Assembly: GCF_003600625.1 (NCBI RefSeq)
Contig: NZ_CP032489.1
Location: 1,302,001-1,366,000, forward strand
DNA length: 64,000 nt
Origin: Arachidicoccus soli
GTDB lineage: Bacteria > Bacteroidota > Bacteroidia > Chitinophagales > Chitinophagaceae
Reading direction: 5' to 3'
A program made the position numbers and the translations under genes. The notes below the pieces were generated by a model. The model did no database searches. It had not been told where the DNA came from and was given only the letters and a program-made list of their open reading frames with translations. Shown here piece by piece: positions 18,242-27,198 of the stretch; position 1 is the first letter of the stretch; each line of letters opens with the position of its first letter.

Positions 18242-19546
18242 TTAGTGATGTGCAAAATCCTCTTCATACTCACCCTTAATTCTTTCAATTGGTGGATTGT
18301 AATATCCAAACTTCACGTGTGGAAACTCTTCATGAATCAATTCCATTAACTGCTTTATGCCCATCATCTCGAAGGATTCAGTTACACCTATATGTCCCAA
18401 GTACCAGTCCGGATCAATATTAAAATTGCGCCACTGAATCATGTCCAGATTGGTTTCTTTAATCAATGTACGTAATGCTTCATATTCGGCTTCTGAGTCA
18501 GTCATTCCGGGGAAAACAAAATAGTTGATGCTAGTCCATCCACCATAGCTTTTCACAACTTTAAGGCTTTCAACAATATCTTCGAATTCATAATTGTTTG
18601 GCAGATAATATTTGGTATAAATATGTTTCTGCGCTGAATTGAGACTCACACGAATACTATTCAAACCTACTTCGCACAAGGCTTTCACGGCATCAGGTTT
18701 AGAGCCATTGGTATTTATATTAATACTACCCTTATCGGTATGTTTACGTATTTCAATAATGGCTTTACGAATCACTTCCCACATTAAAAGCGGTTCACCT
18801 TCGCAACCTTGTCCAAAACTTACAATCGGGAAAGGGGCATTTAATAAATGCGGTACAGTAAATTCTACTATCTCTTCTGGAGTGGGTTTAAAAGTCAATC
18901 GGTCTTGAGTTGAAACGATGGTTTCTTCTTCTGGTTGAAATGAAATACAGCCTACACAATTGGCATTGCATGCAGGCGAAGCCGGTACCGGACACTCCCA
19001 GCGACCTAAAGCAAAATTTCGTGCTGCCGGGCAGTGATAAGTATTGCAACAGTTATCCATGAGGTGTTTTACCAAACGATTCTCAGGGTAATGCTTTAAT
19101 AGTTCAACTGCGCCATTCGCTACCTTATCATCATTATATCCTGCACATTCCTGCCGAATATCTTGTTCTATTCTTACAGCAGGGACATAAAATTTTTCGT
19201 TGAGCCAACCGGCGGCTGTGTAACAAAATAAAGGTAATGTGGGCGCATTGTCTTCCGTTGTTTCATAAGCTGATAAAAACAAACCTGTATGCGCTGGGGG
19301 AATAAATGCTGCTACCGCCCAACCTTTTTCACAAAGTCGCATCTCTCCAGTTTTTACATCTATGCCAATACCCCGCCTACCCGGAAGTTCATATAGATTA
19401 CCCCCTTCCGGTAGTTCTATCCAGTCTTCCTGTGGAATAGGAAAAGCATCCCAGCCCGCACGTCCCATCACATACAGCGTAGTATCTTCAAAAATATTCC
19501 CTTCTCCATCAGAATATAATAAATAAGGAGATTGATCTAAAGGCAT
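18242..19546 (-). CDS. Radical SAM protein of unknown function
   Basis: 434 residues. The radical SAM cluster motif is C193-x3-C197-x2-C200 (SPACNANCVGC), followed by the usual barrel with SFGQGCEGEPLL (a glycine-rich SAM-binding turn), ININTNGSKPDAV and IRVSLNSA. About 190 residues precede the motif and contain further cysteines at 134, 166, 167, 172 and 185, an arrangement that could hold an auxiliary Fe-S cluster or zinc. The N-terminal part looks like a beta-rich domain of its own. I cannot assign the substrate. It is divergent from the FMN dehydrogenase gene with promoters for both between them. Confidence 0.85.
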   Translation of the reverse strand: MPLDQSPYLLYSDGEGNIFEDTTLYVMGRAGWDAFPIPQEDWIELPEGGNLYELPGRRGIGIDVKTGEMRLCEKGWAVAAFIPPAHTGLFLSAYETTEDNAPTLPLFCYTAAGWLNEKFYVPAVRIEQDIRQECAGYNDDKVANGAVELLKHYPENRLVKHLMDNCCNTYHCPAARNFALGRWECPVPASPACNANCVGCISFQPEEETIVSTQDRLTFKPTPEEIVEFTVPHLLNAPFPIVSFGQGCEGEPLLMWEVIRKAIIEIRKHTDKGSININTNGSKPDAVKALCEVGLNSIRVSLNSAQKHIYTKYYLPNNYEFEDIVESLKVVKSYGGWTSINYFVFPGMTDSEAEYEALRTLIKETNLDMIQWRNFNIDPDWYLGHIGVTESFEMMGIKQLMELIHEEFPHVKFGYYNPPIERIKGEYEEDFAHH

Positions 19547-19569
19547 AATTGATAAATATAAATAGCCTG

Positions 19570-19577
19570 CAAAGGTA
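19570..19577 (-). promoter_or_regulatory. -7 element for the radical SAM gene
   Basis: CAAAGGTA on the plus strand (TACCTTTG on the minus strand), 23 bp before the ATG at 19546. Confidence 0.5.
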
Positions 19578-19730
19578 CAATTTTAAATTTATTCATTGGA
19601 TTTATTAAGCAGAATATAACTCCGGATAGCAGGTAGTGGAATAGAATAATTATTTTACAAGGATGTCGTTAATGAAAAAATAAAACAAGTAAATGAGAAT
19701 ATATTAGAAAACTTATATCCAATAATATAG

Positions 19731-19738
19731 TAATTTCG
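19731..19738 (+). promoter_or_regulatory. -7 element for the alpha-hydroxy-acid dehydrogenase gene
   Basis: TAATTTCG (TAnnTTCG variant) ends 6 bp before the ATG at 19745, which predicts a leaderless or very short-leader mRNA. Confidence 0.45.
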
Positions 19739-19744
19739 CTTCTT

Positions 19745-20893
19745 ATGAAACTGAACTATATCCCAAAATATCCGTCGGTTGACGATTTAAGAAAAAAAGC
19801 AAAAAAAAGAATTCCCAATTTTGCATTTGAATATTTAGATGGAGGCTGCAACGAAGATGTAAATATCAAAAAGAATACAGATGATATTCGTAAGGTAGAA
19901 CTGGTTCCCAACTATCTTAAGCCTCGCAAAGAGGTAGATATGAAGACGGAGTTGTTTGGTCATGTATACGATGCGCCATTCGGCATCTCTCCTGTAGGAT
20001 TGCAAGGACTGATGTGGCCGGGTGCTCCGGAGATTTTGGCAAAAGCGGCGAAAGCAGCAAATATACCTTTTGTACTTAGCACCGTTACAACTGCCAGTAT
20101 TGAAACGACGATGGAGATTACCGAAGGGAAGGCTTGGTTTCAACTCTATCACCCTGCTAAAGAACCAGTAAGAGATAGTGTGCTAAACAGAGCGCAAGAT
20201 GCGGGCTGCGAAGTATTGGTATTGCTTTGCGATGTACCTGTATTTGGTTGGCGCCCACGCGATATTCGTTTTGGATTAGCGATGCCGCCCCGTATGACTT
20301 TGAATAATATTATTCAAATAATGACACATCCTAACTGGGCTTTGAGCACTTTGTTTCATGGACAACCTGCCTTTGAAACGATGAAACAGTATATGCCCAA
20401 AAACCTTAACATGAAACAGTTGGGCAAGTTTATGAATGATACTTTTAATGGGGTATTGAACGAAGAGAAAATAAAACCCATCCGCGACATATGGAAAGGT
20501 AAGATTGTCCTCAAAGGCGTTTCTTCAAAAGCAGATATGGATATGTCTGTTAAGCTGGGATTAGATGGTGTTATCCTTTCGAACCATGGTGGAAGACAAT
20601 TAGATGCGGCGCAGTCTTCTATAGCTACCTTAAAGGAATTTGCTCCTTTATATAAAGATAAAATTAAAATAATGATGGATAGTGGCTTGCGCGGCGGTCC
20701 GGATATTGCACGCACACTTGCTGAAGGTGCCGACTTTACATTTATGGGACGCGCTTTTATGTATGGTGCTGCTGCATTAGGTAAAAAAGGCGGAGACCAT
20801 ACCATCAATATATTAAAAACACAACTTTGGCAAGTAATGAATCAAATTGGTTGCGATAAAGTTGCTGACTTACCCCAATACTTGAAAAAATAA
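19745..20893 (+). CDS. FMN-dependent alpha-hydroxy-acid dehydrogenase/oxidase (LldD-like)
   Basis: 382 residues spanning the whole FMN-dependent family. FAFEYLDGGCNED lies at the N terminus, FGISPVGLQGLMWPGAPE near 80, and SNHGGRQLDAA with the catalytic His (residue 281) and the following Arg pair. DSGLRGGPDIAR for FMN phosphate binding is next, and GRAFMYGAAALGKKGG is near the end. It oxidises an L-2-hydroxy acid, most often L-lactate, to the 2-oxo acid. The substrate cannot be fixed by eye, so no symbol is given. It is monocistronic, with a close upstream -7 element. Confidence 0.9.
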   Translation: MKLNYIPKYPSVDDLRKKAKKRIPNFAFEYLDGGCNEDVNIKKNTDDIRKVELVPNYLKPRKEVDMKTELFGHVYDAPFGISPVGLQGLMWPGAPEILAKAAKAANIPFVLSTVTTASIETTMEITEGKAWFQLYHPAKEPVRDSVLNRAQDAGCEVLVLLCDVPVFGWRPRDIRFGLAMPPRMTLNNIIQIMTHPNWALSTLFHGQPAFETMKQYMPKNLNMKQLGKFMNDTFNGVLNEEKIKPIRDIWKGKIVLKGVSSKADMDMSVKLGLDGVILSNHGGRQLDAAQSSIATLKEFAPLYKDKIKIMMDSGLRGGPDIARTLAEGADFTFMGRAFMYGAAALGKKGGDHTINILKTQLWQVMNQIGCDKVADLPQYLKK

Positions 20894-21099
20894 TTTTCGG
20901 CTAGGGGCTTTTCTTCAACAACACTTCTTCATTTAACGGCGCAAGAAAGAAGAAGCATAGTCTTCGCGCGTAAGCTTTCTCGTGCCTGACTATATTATTC
21001 TCCATTCCGGCTATAACTCTATTATATTTATTTCAAGATATTTATTTAGCACAAGGTAGCATACAGTCATCCCTGTGCTTCATTGCGCCATTCGGAGAA

Positions 21100-23292
21100 T
21101 TAATCAGTTATTAATTTTACTGTTTCCTTCATCGAAGAATCTTTTGATAGTGTTAATGTAAAATATTTTTGATCTGCATCTAAACTGAGCTTGCCTTTGT
21201 TGGCCTTAAAAGGTTTTTCGTAGAAACCATGTAAGGTCACTGTTTTTTCCGTTGGCGCAAATGCTACTGTTACTGACATCGTTTTCTGGGAACTGACTAT
21301 CTTAGCAATTCTTTGTCTGCCTGTAGCTACAATCTTATCTTGATCTCCCAAGAAGGCGATGCCGGTTGAAGTGTAAGGTGCTATTTCAAAATAAGTATAA
21401 TCGTCATCCCCAATAGCGGCAGTAAAATCTTCCTTAGCATTTATCTTCTTTGCTTCTTTGCTAATAGGATTGTATACCACTACCCTACCTTGCATACCAA
21501 TAGTCGCTGGCTTAAAACGAACAATTCTATCAACTGCATTTTTCTTGGTGCAACAAAATACATAATCTGTTTGCAAACTTTGCTGTTTTGTATATGTCCA
21601 GGCGAGCATCGGTTTATTCAAATGATTTGCTTGATCAATATAGGTTTGGTCAAAAGGAATAATCGTTACATCGGGCTTTACCAAAACGCCATCTTCCCGG
21701 CAAGTCATCATGATATTTTTCTTATTTTCTTTGCCTATCGCATCGCCGGTGCCGACAGGGCCGGCAGAGAGATTAGCTAGAATCATATTACCCATTTCAT
21801 CACTTTTAAAGACGTCACACCAAGGCCATATACCAAGGGAATATGCTAATTGTGCATTGTATATAAAAGCATTCCATTTACGATGTTCAAACCGATCATC
21901 ACTGGTCCGGATGGTTGTAAGATTGTTGTATTTAACGCCTTGTAAGAAAAATCTAGGTTCCGCCATACAATATTGTAAATTGATTCCATCAGCTTTACAA
22001 CTGTTTGCCATGCCATCGGTAAAAGCATTGCCTATATTTAAGTCTGTTGCCATTGCAGGTGATTTGTCGTAAATATAATTTAACCAATCTTGCTCATAAC
22101 AAATAACGTCGGCGTCCTTTAAATAATCAGCCACATTTTTCCAGAATGCAGGATCTACAGCCCCATAGCCAGATATTTTGTATTGTTGATGATAAGGGCT
22201 ATGCGGATCTATCCATCTGGCGTGTACGACGAAGGGCAGTTTTATTTCGTTTTGGAAAGCAGTCAAACCATTGGGGAATAAAAATTTATTAGCTGTATAA
22301 CTCATGGTACCTCCATATCTGTTCCAGGGACCATAAGGAAGATTTTTGTTTTTATGATCTGCTGTTGGATGTCCATCAGGATCGTAAACAGATTTGTCGT
22401 ACCACCAACTATCTAATTGCATATAGCCAAGGGGAATACCTTCTTCTTGATACCTTTTTGTCAGGTCAATCAAGGTATTCGCATAGCCTTTTGTTGTATC
22501 ATAATTATAATAATAATCGGCGCCATTGTCTGTCCAATAACCATAATATTTCAACAGTTTGTCGGCATCATTTGCCGGACGAATTCTGTTATAAATATTT
22601 CTTAAACAGTCACCCCAATCTGCCCAAGCATTGGCGATTCCCTTTTCCATAACCAATAAAGATTGATGAGAAAAGTTCTTAGGTAGATTCGCTAAATTGT
22701 CATTCAAACCACTAGCGATATTATCTTCCCCATTACCATACATTTTTGAAACAATAAAATCGGAAGCCGGCGATAATATAAAAGCGTTATCCTTATTATC
22801 AAAGAATAACCAGGGCGTAGATGTATTATTTAGTTTAAATTGATGCGGTGCAAATACATTATTTGCATAACTAAATTTTTGTAAGTCTTTGGGGAATTCT
22901 GTAAAATCAGGAAATTTTAGATTGATATGATTTGCACCTTCAGGTATGTTTAAAGAGAAGAGAACAATCGGTCTTGTTTGATAATATTTGATGCAGGCTA
23001 TATAATGATTATCAGCCTTCCATTGGAAACTTATTTGATGAAAGATACCGTAATTATCTTTTCCACTTGTTTTTTTTAAAGAACTAACTGCTTGTCCTAC
23101 TGTCCCGGAAAACCGCCAATGGAGTATGTTTGAACTAATGGTATAGTTGCCTGTTTGCTGGTTTACTTCCACTTTTATTTCATTATTCTTTTCATGTCCC
23201 GTCTTTGCAAAAACGTTTGTTCTAAATAAAATAAAAAAAACAAAAAGAAAGTTTGCCAAACATTTAAACGCCCAATTCTTATGCATTATCAT
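21100..23292 (-). CDS. Secreted clan GH-D-like (GH36/GH27-type) glycoside hydrolase candidate
   Basis: 730 residues starting at ATG 23292 (a second ATG is two codons in); signal peptide ends near NVFAK. After a beta-sandwich N-terminal domain (~35-240) comes a barrel with YGYWTDNGADYYYNYD, GIPLGYMQLDSWWYDK, then ICYEQDWLNYIY, whose Asp is a nucleophile candidate, and IRTSDDRFEHRKW, where SDD is the usual acid/base region of clan GH-D. A beta-rich C-terminus closes it. The layout recalls GH36-like alpha-galactosidases and raffinose-synthase-like proteins, but motif matches are partial and the substrate is unknown. The end lies 206 bp from the convergent LldD-like gene. Confidence 0.65.
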   Translation of the reverse strand: MIMHKNWAFKCLANFLFVFFILFRTNVFAKTGHEKNNEIKVEVNQQTGNYTISSNILHWRFSGTVGQAVSSLKKTSGKDNYGIFHQISFQWKADNHYIACIKYYQTRPIVLFSLNIPEGANHINLKFPDFTEFPKDLQKFSYANNVFAPHQFKLNNTSTPWLFFDNKDNAFILSPASDFIVSKMYGNGEDNIASGLNDNLANLPKNFSHQSLLVMEKGIANAWADWGDCLRNIYNRIRPANDADKLLKYYGYWTDNGADYYYNYDTTKGYANTLIDLTKRYQEEGIPLGYMQLDSWWYDKSVYDPDGHPTADHKNKNLPYGPWNRYGGTMSYTANKFLFPNGLTAFQNEIKLPFVVHARWIDPHSPYHQQYKISGYGAVDPAFWKNVADYLKDADVICYEQDWLNYIYDKSPAMATDLNIGNAFTDGMANSCKADGINLQYCMAEPRFFLQGVKYNNLTTIRTSDDRFEHRKWNAFIYNAQLAYSLGIWPWCDVFKSDEMGNMILANLSAGPVGTGDAIGKENKKNIMMTCREDGVLVKPDVTIIPFDQTYIDQANHLNKPMLAWTYTKQQSLQTDYVFCCTKKNAVDRIVRFKPATIGMQGRVVVYNPISKEAKKINAKEDFTAAIGDDDYTYFEIAPYTSTGIAFLGDQDKIVATGRQRIAKIVSSQKTMSVTVAFAPTEKTVTLHGFYEKPFKANKGKLSLDADQKYFTLTLSKDSSMKETVKLITD

Positions 23293-23309
23293 ATGATTTT
23301 ATAATAAAA

Positions 23310-23344
23310 AAAGCTTCTTTACCCTTTAAAGATAAAGAAGCTTT
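23310..23344 (-). terminator. Hairpin terminator of the 23.4-25.0 kb transcript
   Basis: AAAGCTTCTTTA (23310-23321) pairs with TAAAGAAGCTTT (23333-23344). Read on the minus strand it is followed by TTTTTTATTAT. Confidence 0.8.
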
Positions 23345-23359
23345 CCAAAAAGACAATTG

Positions 23360-23926
23360 CTATTGTAAAGAAATATTCTGCCTTGCCTTACAAAATGCAT
23401 TAAACTCAGCTTCCATTTCTTTGGAAACAATGTCCTGTATTTCTTTTTGGTACAATTTATTATTTTTAAAATCAATCGTAAGTAAATTGTCTTTAATGAC
23501 TACATTATTTAATTCGTTCCATGTATAATTCTTTATTGGAAACGAATTGACAGTAATGCCTTCTTTATCAAAGCCTATTTCCTGCGGGAACTTAGCTTGC
23601 TTTTCCAAGAGACCGGCAATAATATATAAAAAACCTACCCAAGAAAACCCGATAGGAGAAAAAAAGAAATATACACCTGCCACTAATAGTGCTAAACGAT
23701 AAAATTTTGGTTTGGAAGAGGTGATACAATAAAGTGCCCAACAAAAGATGAAAGCCGCTACAACAAAGGGTTTGATAGCAGCAATTGGAGAAATCGTATA
23801 GAGCCTGATGCCTACATAGGTAAAGGCACACAATGCTATTAAAAGTAATATCTGAGAAATAATATTTACTTTTTTATCAACATTTTTTTTAAGCGTAACA
23901 AGAAAGTCGTACTCTTTGGAAGGCAT
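23360..23926 (-). CDS. Membrane protein, YcxB-like C-terminal domain possible
   Basis: 188 residues. Four hydrophobic segments occupy about 20-120 (for example IISQILLLIALCAFTYVGI and FVVAAFIFCWALYCI). A soluble C-terminal part follows (GFDKEGITVNSFPIKNYTWNEL, then NNVVIKDNLLTIDFKNNK) that resembles the PH-like YcxB fold. Function unknown. It follows the agmatinase-like gene by 4 bp, so they share a transcript. Confidence 0.6.
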   Translation of the reverse strand: MPSKEYDFLVTLKKNVDKKVNIISQILLLIALCAFTYVGIRLYTISPIAAIKPFVVAAFIFCWALYCITSSKPKFYRLALLVAGVYFFFSPIGFSWVGFLYIIAGLLEKQAKFPQEIGFDKEGITVNSFPIKNYTWNELNNVVIKDNLLTIDFKNNKLYQKEIQDIVSKEMEAEFNAFCKARQNISLQ

Positions 23927-23930
23927 ATTT

Positions 23931-24983
23931 TTATTGATTGCTTAAGCAAAGCCAGTTACATAAATTCCATAATAAACGAGCACCTACAGTTGCATCTATA
24001 ATATTGTTGTTAGACCCCACTTCTACCAAATCAAAACCAATTACTTTTCTGCCGCTAGCCACTATCTTCTTTATTAAATACATTATTTGTTCTGCTTCAA
24101 AACCTCCTTGCACAGGTAATCCTGTATTGGGGCATAATTTAGGATCTAATCCATCGACGTCAAAACTGATATAAATTTTATCGGGAAGTTGCTCAATTAT
24201 TTCGTTAGTAATAGTGTTCCAGGTAGCACCTTCATACATGCGTTCTTTTACTTTTTTGTCGTAGAAAGTGTAGATACGTTCTTTGTTTTCTTGGAGAAAA
24301 TTCCACTCCTCCTCGCAGAATTCTCTAATGCCCAATTGTACCAGTTTGCTTACTTGTGGCACTTCATTCAATACATTATACAAGGCAGAGGCATGCGAAT
24401 AGGTAAAGCCCTCGTATGCTTTGCGTAAATCACAGTGTGCATCTATTTGCAAGACGCCAAAATCTCCCTTAGTCTCACCCAAAGCTTTTATAAAACCTAA
24501 AGAAGTACAATGATCACCACCTAATAAACCTACTAGTTTGCCTTGGGTTAAAAGATTGGTTGTTTGTTCATATACCCAATTGTTCAGATAAGCACCACCC
24601 TCATTTATTTCGCGAATACTTTTACACATAAAAGTATTTTTACCCACCTCCTCTCCATGGCAAATATAATCTACAAACAATTCTGCTTCCTTACGCAAAT
24701 AATCACTTTTGGTAAGTATCTTTTTATTGGGTTCAGGCATATAAAAGCCATTTTTCCAAGTATCGCCAAAGTCAGGGTCAAATAGATCTATTTGTAAACT
24801 TGCTTTTAAAATAGGATCAATCGAACGTGCCGTACCACTACCATATATTACCGTAGCCTCCCAGGGAACTGGCAACACAATCAATTTTGCATCATCAACA
24901 CTATTAAAGGGCAAACCGAAAAGGCCGTTTTCAGGATTACAGACATCGTTGGGGTCAAAGGTGGACAAATCTACCATGATCAT
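23931..24983 (-). CDS. Arginase/agmatinase-family ureohydrolase
   Basis: 350 residues with all Mn-ligand motifs intact: GGDHCTSLG, DAHCDLR, SFDVDGLDP and a closing EVGSNNN segment. The family hydrolyses guanidino groups of arginine, agmatine, guanidinobutyrate or formiminoglutamate and releases urea or formamide. Which substrate applies cannot be told from these motifs; agmatinase is the default call. Two ATGs (24983 and 24977) are possible starts, and a good -7 element sits upstream. Compare the degenerate relative at 59989-61131. Confidence 0.85.
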   Translation of the reverse strand: MIMVDLSTFDPNDVCNPENGLFGLPFNSVDDAKLIVLPVPWEATVIYGSGTARSIDPILKASLQIDLFDPDFGDTWKNGFYMPEPNKKILTKSDYLRKEAELFVDYICHGEEVGKNTFMCKSIREINEGGAYLNNWVYEQTTNLLTQGKLVGLLGGDHCTSLGFIKALGETKGDFGVLQIDAHCDLRKAYEGFTYSHASALYNVLNEVPQVSKLVQLGIREFCEEEWNFLQENKERIYTFYDKKVKERMYEGATWNTITNEIIEQLPDKIYISFDVDGLDPKLCPNTGLPVQGGFEAEQIMYLIKKIVASGRKVIGFDLVEVGSNNNIIDATVGARLLWNLCNWLCLSNQ

Positions 24984-24999
24984 TTTTTAATTGAGGGCG

Positions 25000-25007
25000 C
25001 AAAGTTA
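25000..25007 (-). promoter_or_regulatory. -7 element for the ureohydrolase transcript
   Basis: CAAAGTTA on the plus strand gives TAACTTTG on the minus strand, 16 bp before the ATG at 24983. Confidence 0.5.
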
Positions 25008-25045
25008 AACCGCTTTTTATTAACAGAAAGGAAATGTTGGATAAA

Positions 25046-25777
25046 TTATGATTTTGTTTCGATGTCAAAATTAATATGTTTTTCTTTAGGCATATTCAAA
25101 GCAAGTATATATTTATCGATATAGAGATCTTTCTCCCTCGATTTGTATTGTTGAATATATCGTGGATGTTCCAATATGGTCAATCGTTTGAACAATTTTG
25201 CTTCTTTGTTTAATTTTTGAAGGAAAACAGCATTCTTCTTTCCCAATACAAACACTTGGTCAGTATCTAAACCCAAACCAATATTTATTTTCAAAGATTC
25301 TATCATAAAGTCTTTGAGCGCTTCAAATAAAGCCGGGTCGTCATAATAATTGGCATTTACCCATTTATCCTTTGCTGCTTGACGAATAATTGCTAAAGGA
25401 AATAAAGAGTTGATATAAACCTCTTTATAAAATTTTTCCGCACCGCCATATGTCGCAATCATATCGTACACAAAAACGGAAGAAACTTCATGTGTATGAA
25501 GAGATTTCATTTCAATAGCACAAACACTTTGCAGCCTTTTAGTATCGGTAAAAGGTATTCCGGTTACCCCAGCGCCATGTCGGCCAGGGTTGATGCCAAT
25601 AATAAATTTCCTCTTTAAGGAATCATTGTAATATTTTTGATAAAACTGCTGCATAACCGCAGTTGTCTCAAGATTGTCTAAATAAGGGTTTAGTACTTGA
25701 AAGCCATTCGGCAATTCTCCCTTATATTCTAATCTCTTATTGAATTTTATAACTTTATCTGCAAAAGTCTCCTTCAT
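25046..25777 (-). CDS. SMUG2-type uracil-DNA glycosylase family protein
   Basis: 243 residues from the ATG at 25777; the longer frame uses a TTG one codon upstream. The glycosylase motif appears as GINPGRHGAGVTGIPFTDTK at about 62-81, and the leucine-loop region as ILEHPRYIQQY near 205-215. The fold belongs to the uracil-DNA glycosylase superfamily and would excise uracil or related lesions from DNA. SMUG2 assignment is from recollection of the GxNPGxxG...PF pattern. Monocistronic, with its own -7 element. Confidence 0.8.
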   Translation of the reverse strand: MKETFADKVIKFNKRLEYKGELPNGFQVLNPYLDNLETTAVMQQFYQKYYNDSLKRKFIIGINPGRHGAGVTGIPFTDTKRLQSVCAIEMKSLHTHEVSSVFVYDMIATYGGAEKFYKEVYINSLFPLAIIRQAAKDKWVNANYYDDPALFEALKDFMIESLKINIGLGLDTDQVFVLGKKNAVFLQKLNKEAKLFKRLTILEHPRYIQQYKSREKDLYIDKYILALNMPKEKHINFDIETKS

Positions 25778-25831
25778 CAAAATTTGTTTATTAAGTCATA
25801 TCAAACAGGAGTTTAAGTTAGTTTTAATTTC

Positions 25832-25839
25832 CGAAATTA
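25832..25839 (-). promoter_or_regulatory. -7 element for the SMUG2-like gene
   Basis: CGAAATTA on the plus strand reads TAATTTCG on the minus strand, about 54 bp before the ATG at 25777. Confidence 0.4.
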
Positions 25840-25858
25840 CAAAGTGGGCAATCAAATA

Positions 25859-26032
<174 letters not shown>

Positions 26033-26050
<18 letters not shown>

Positions 26051-26281
26051 TGTCCAATGTCTGAATGGCGAGAATGGAAACGGAATTGGACACGCTACAA
26101 GCAGCTACAGAAATTTGACTTAGGCGAAGAACACGCAGTGCGCAGTGCTTTTAATCAGCGTGGTCCATGGTTTTACTCTGGCTCCAGCCACATGAATTTG
26201 GCACTTTCTAAAGCGCACTTCGATGAACTTGGGTTATTTAGCCTCCTTGACCGATTGATGTGTCTTAAACAAAATATTTAA
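26033..26281 (+). pseudogene. Group II intron-encoded reverse transcriptase/maturase, C-terminal remnant
   Basis: An open frame of 82 codons after a TGA at 26030-26032 encodes WKRNWTRYKQLQKFDLGEEH, then RSAFNQRGPWFYSGSSHMNL and LSKAHFDELGLFSLLDRL. This matches the closing part of group II intron proteins (maturase X / DNA-binding region: W-K-x-x-x-T-R, a helix, GxW, a short S/H-containing loop, then LGL-LxD). The reverse transcriptase core, roughly 400 residues, is absent. The frame is followed at once by a domain V-like hairpin, in the correct order for an intron 3' end. Confidence 0.75.
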
Positions 26282-26283
26282 TA

Positions 26284-26354
26284 GAACCGCCGTATACGGA
26301 ACCGTACGTACGGTGGTGTGAGAGGACAGGTAGCAAAATAATTGCTACCTTCCT
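26284..26354 (+). mobile_element. Group II intron 3' end (domain V and possible domain VI)
   Basis: ACCGCCGTA (26286-26294) pairs with TACGGTGGT (26309-26317) with one G-U. A 2-nt CG bulge (26307-26308) separates it from the inner stem TACG/CGTA closed by a GAAC loop. That is the 9 bp + bulge + short stem + tetraloop form of domain V. GGTAGCAA (26329-26336) and TTGCTACC (26342-26349) form the following hairpin, suitable for domain VI. The intron probably ended near CTAC at about 26354. The 5' domains are missing, so it cannot splice. Confidence 0.72.
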
Positions 26355-26358
26355 ACAA

Positions 26359-27192
26359 TTATAATAATTGAATACCATCTTTTACAAATTCAATTTTCCG
26401 TTCTTTATATAAACTACCGATAGCCATCTTAAAAGTCTTTTTGCTAATACCGAAAAAGGTGTATATTTCTTCCGGAGAAGATTTATCATGGTAGGGTAAA
26501 AACCCTTTATTTTCTTTCAACAAACGCAAAATTTTTTCTGTTTGGCTCTCTACGCGTTCGTACCCGATTTTTCCAATAGCAACATCTATTTTATTTTCAG
26601 GTAAAATATTTTTGATAAATCCTTCTACTTTATCTCCTATTCCTAAATCGCCAAAAACATCGTTGTAATGCAACAAGCCTTTGTGAATATTATTAATAAT
26701 TACTTCATACCCGATATTGGTACGACGATAAATAAGCAATGTTACTAAGTCTTTCTCTTTGACAGTTAGGTTTTCATTCGATAAAAACTGTTCCAATCTT
26801 TCTGTAGCGGCTAATCTACCGGTTAATTCGTCAATCACAATTTTTACCAAATATTCCCCATTAGGGCGAATAATATTGTGAATCTGAGATTTAGGGATAA
26901 ATAAGTCTTTCATAATTCCCCAATTTAAAAAAGCCCCGTAATCGGTGGCCGATACAGCTTTTAGTTTTACAATATCACCCAAAACACCAAGTGGTTTTTC
27001 GGTGGTTGCAATAATGCGAGCATCATTATCGTGATATAAAAAAACTTTTAACTCATCTCCTATTTTAGTACCTCTTGGGACATATCTTTTAGGGAGTAAA
27101 ATACCAATGTCTCCATCATCCAGAAAAACGCCCATAGGTTTTTCCTTCATTACTTTTAAGACATTATATTCACCGATTTTTATATTCATCAT
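26359..27192 (-). CDS. CvfB-family S1-domain RNA-binding protein
   Basis: 277 residues. Tandem S1-like OB folds (about 1-65 and 70-140, with VKLKAVSATDYGAFLNWG as a clear S1 signature), a third at ~150-215 (HKGLLHYNDVFGDLGIGDKV), and a C-terminal winged-helix domain (SSPEEIYTFFGISKKTFKMA). This is the CvfB/YitL layout, an RNA-binding regulator family. It is 6 bp downstream of the Crp-type gene in the same direction, so it is the second gene of that transcript. The group II intron remnant lies directly beyond its stop. Confidence 0.88.
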   Translation of the reverse strand: MMNIKIGEYNVLKVMKEKPMGVFLDDGDIGILLPKRYVPRGTKIGDELKVFLYHDNDARIIATTEKPLGVLGDIVKLKAVSATDYGAFLNWGIMKDLFIPKSQIHNIIRPNGEYLVKIVIDELTGRLAATERLEQFLSNENLTVKEKDLVTLLIYRRTNIGYEVIINNIHKGLLHYNDVFGDLGIGDKVEGFIKNILPENKIDVAIGKIGYERVESQTEKILRLLKENKGFLPYHDKSSPEEIYTFFGISKKTFKMAIGSLYKERKIEFVKDGIQLL

Positions 27193-27198
27193 TTTAAA

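Noticed and set aside
20356-20808. 150-residue minus-strand open frame
   Set aside because: Antisense shadow of the LldD-like gene, which is complete and has all family motifs.
20894-21099. Possible RNA gene between the LldD-like and GH-D-like genes
   Set aside because: An imperfect AGCACA/TGTGCT hairpin near 21050-21085 is present but there is no tRNA or known RNA fold; a weak terminator is enough to explain it.
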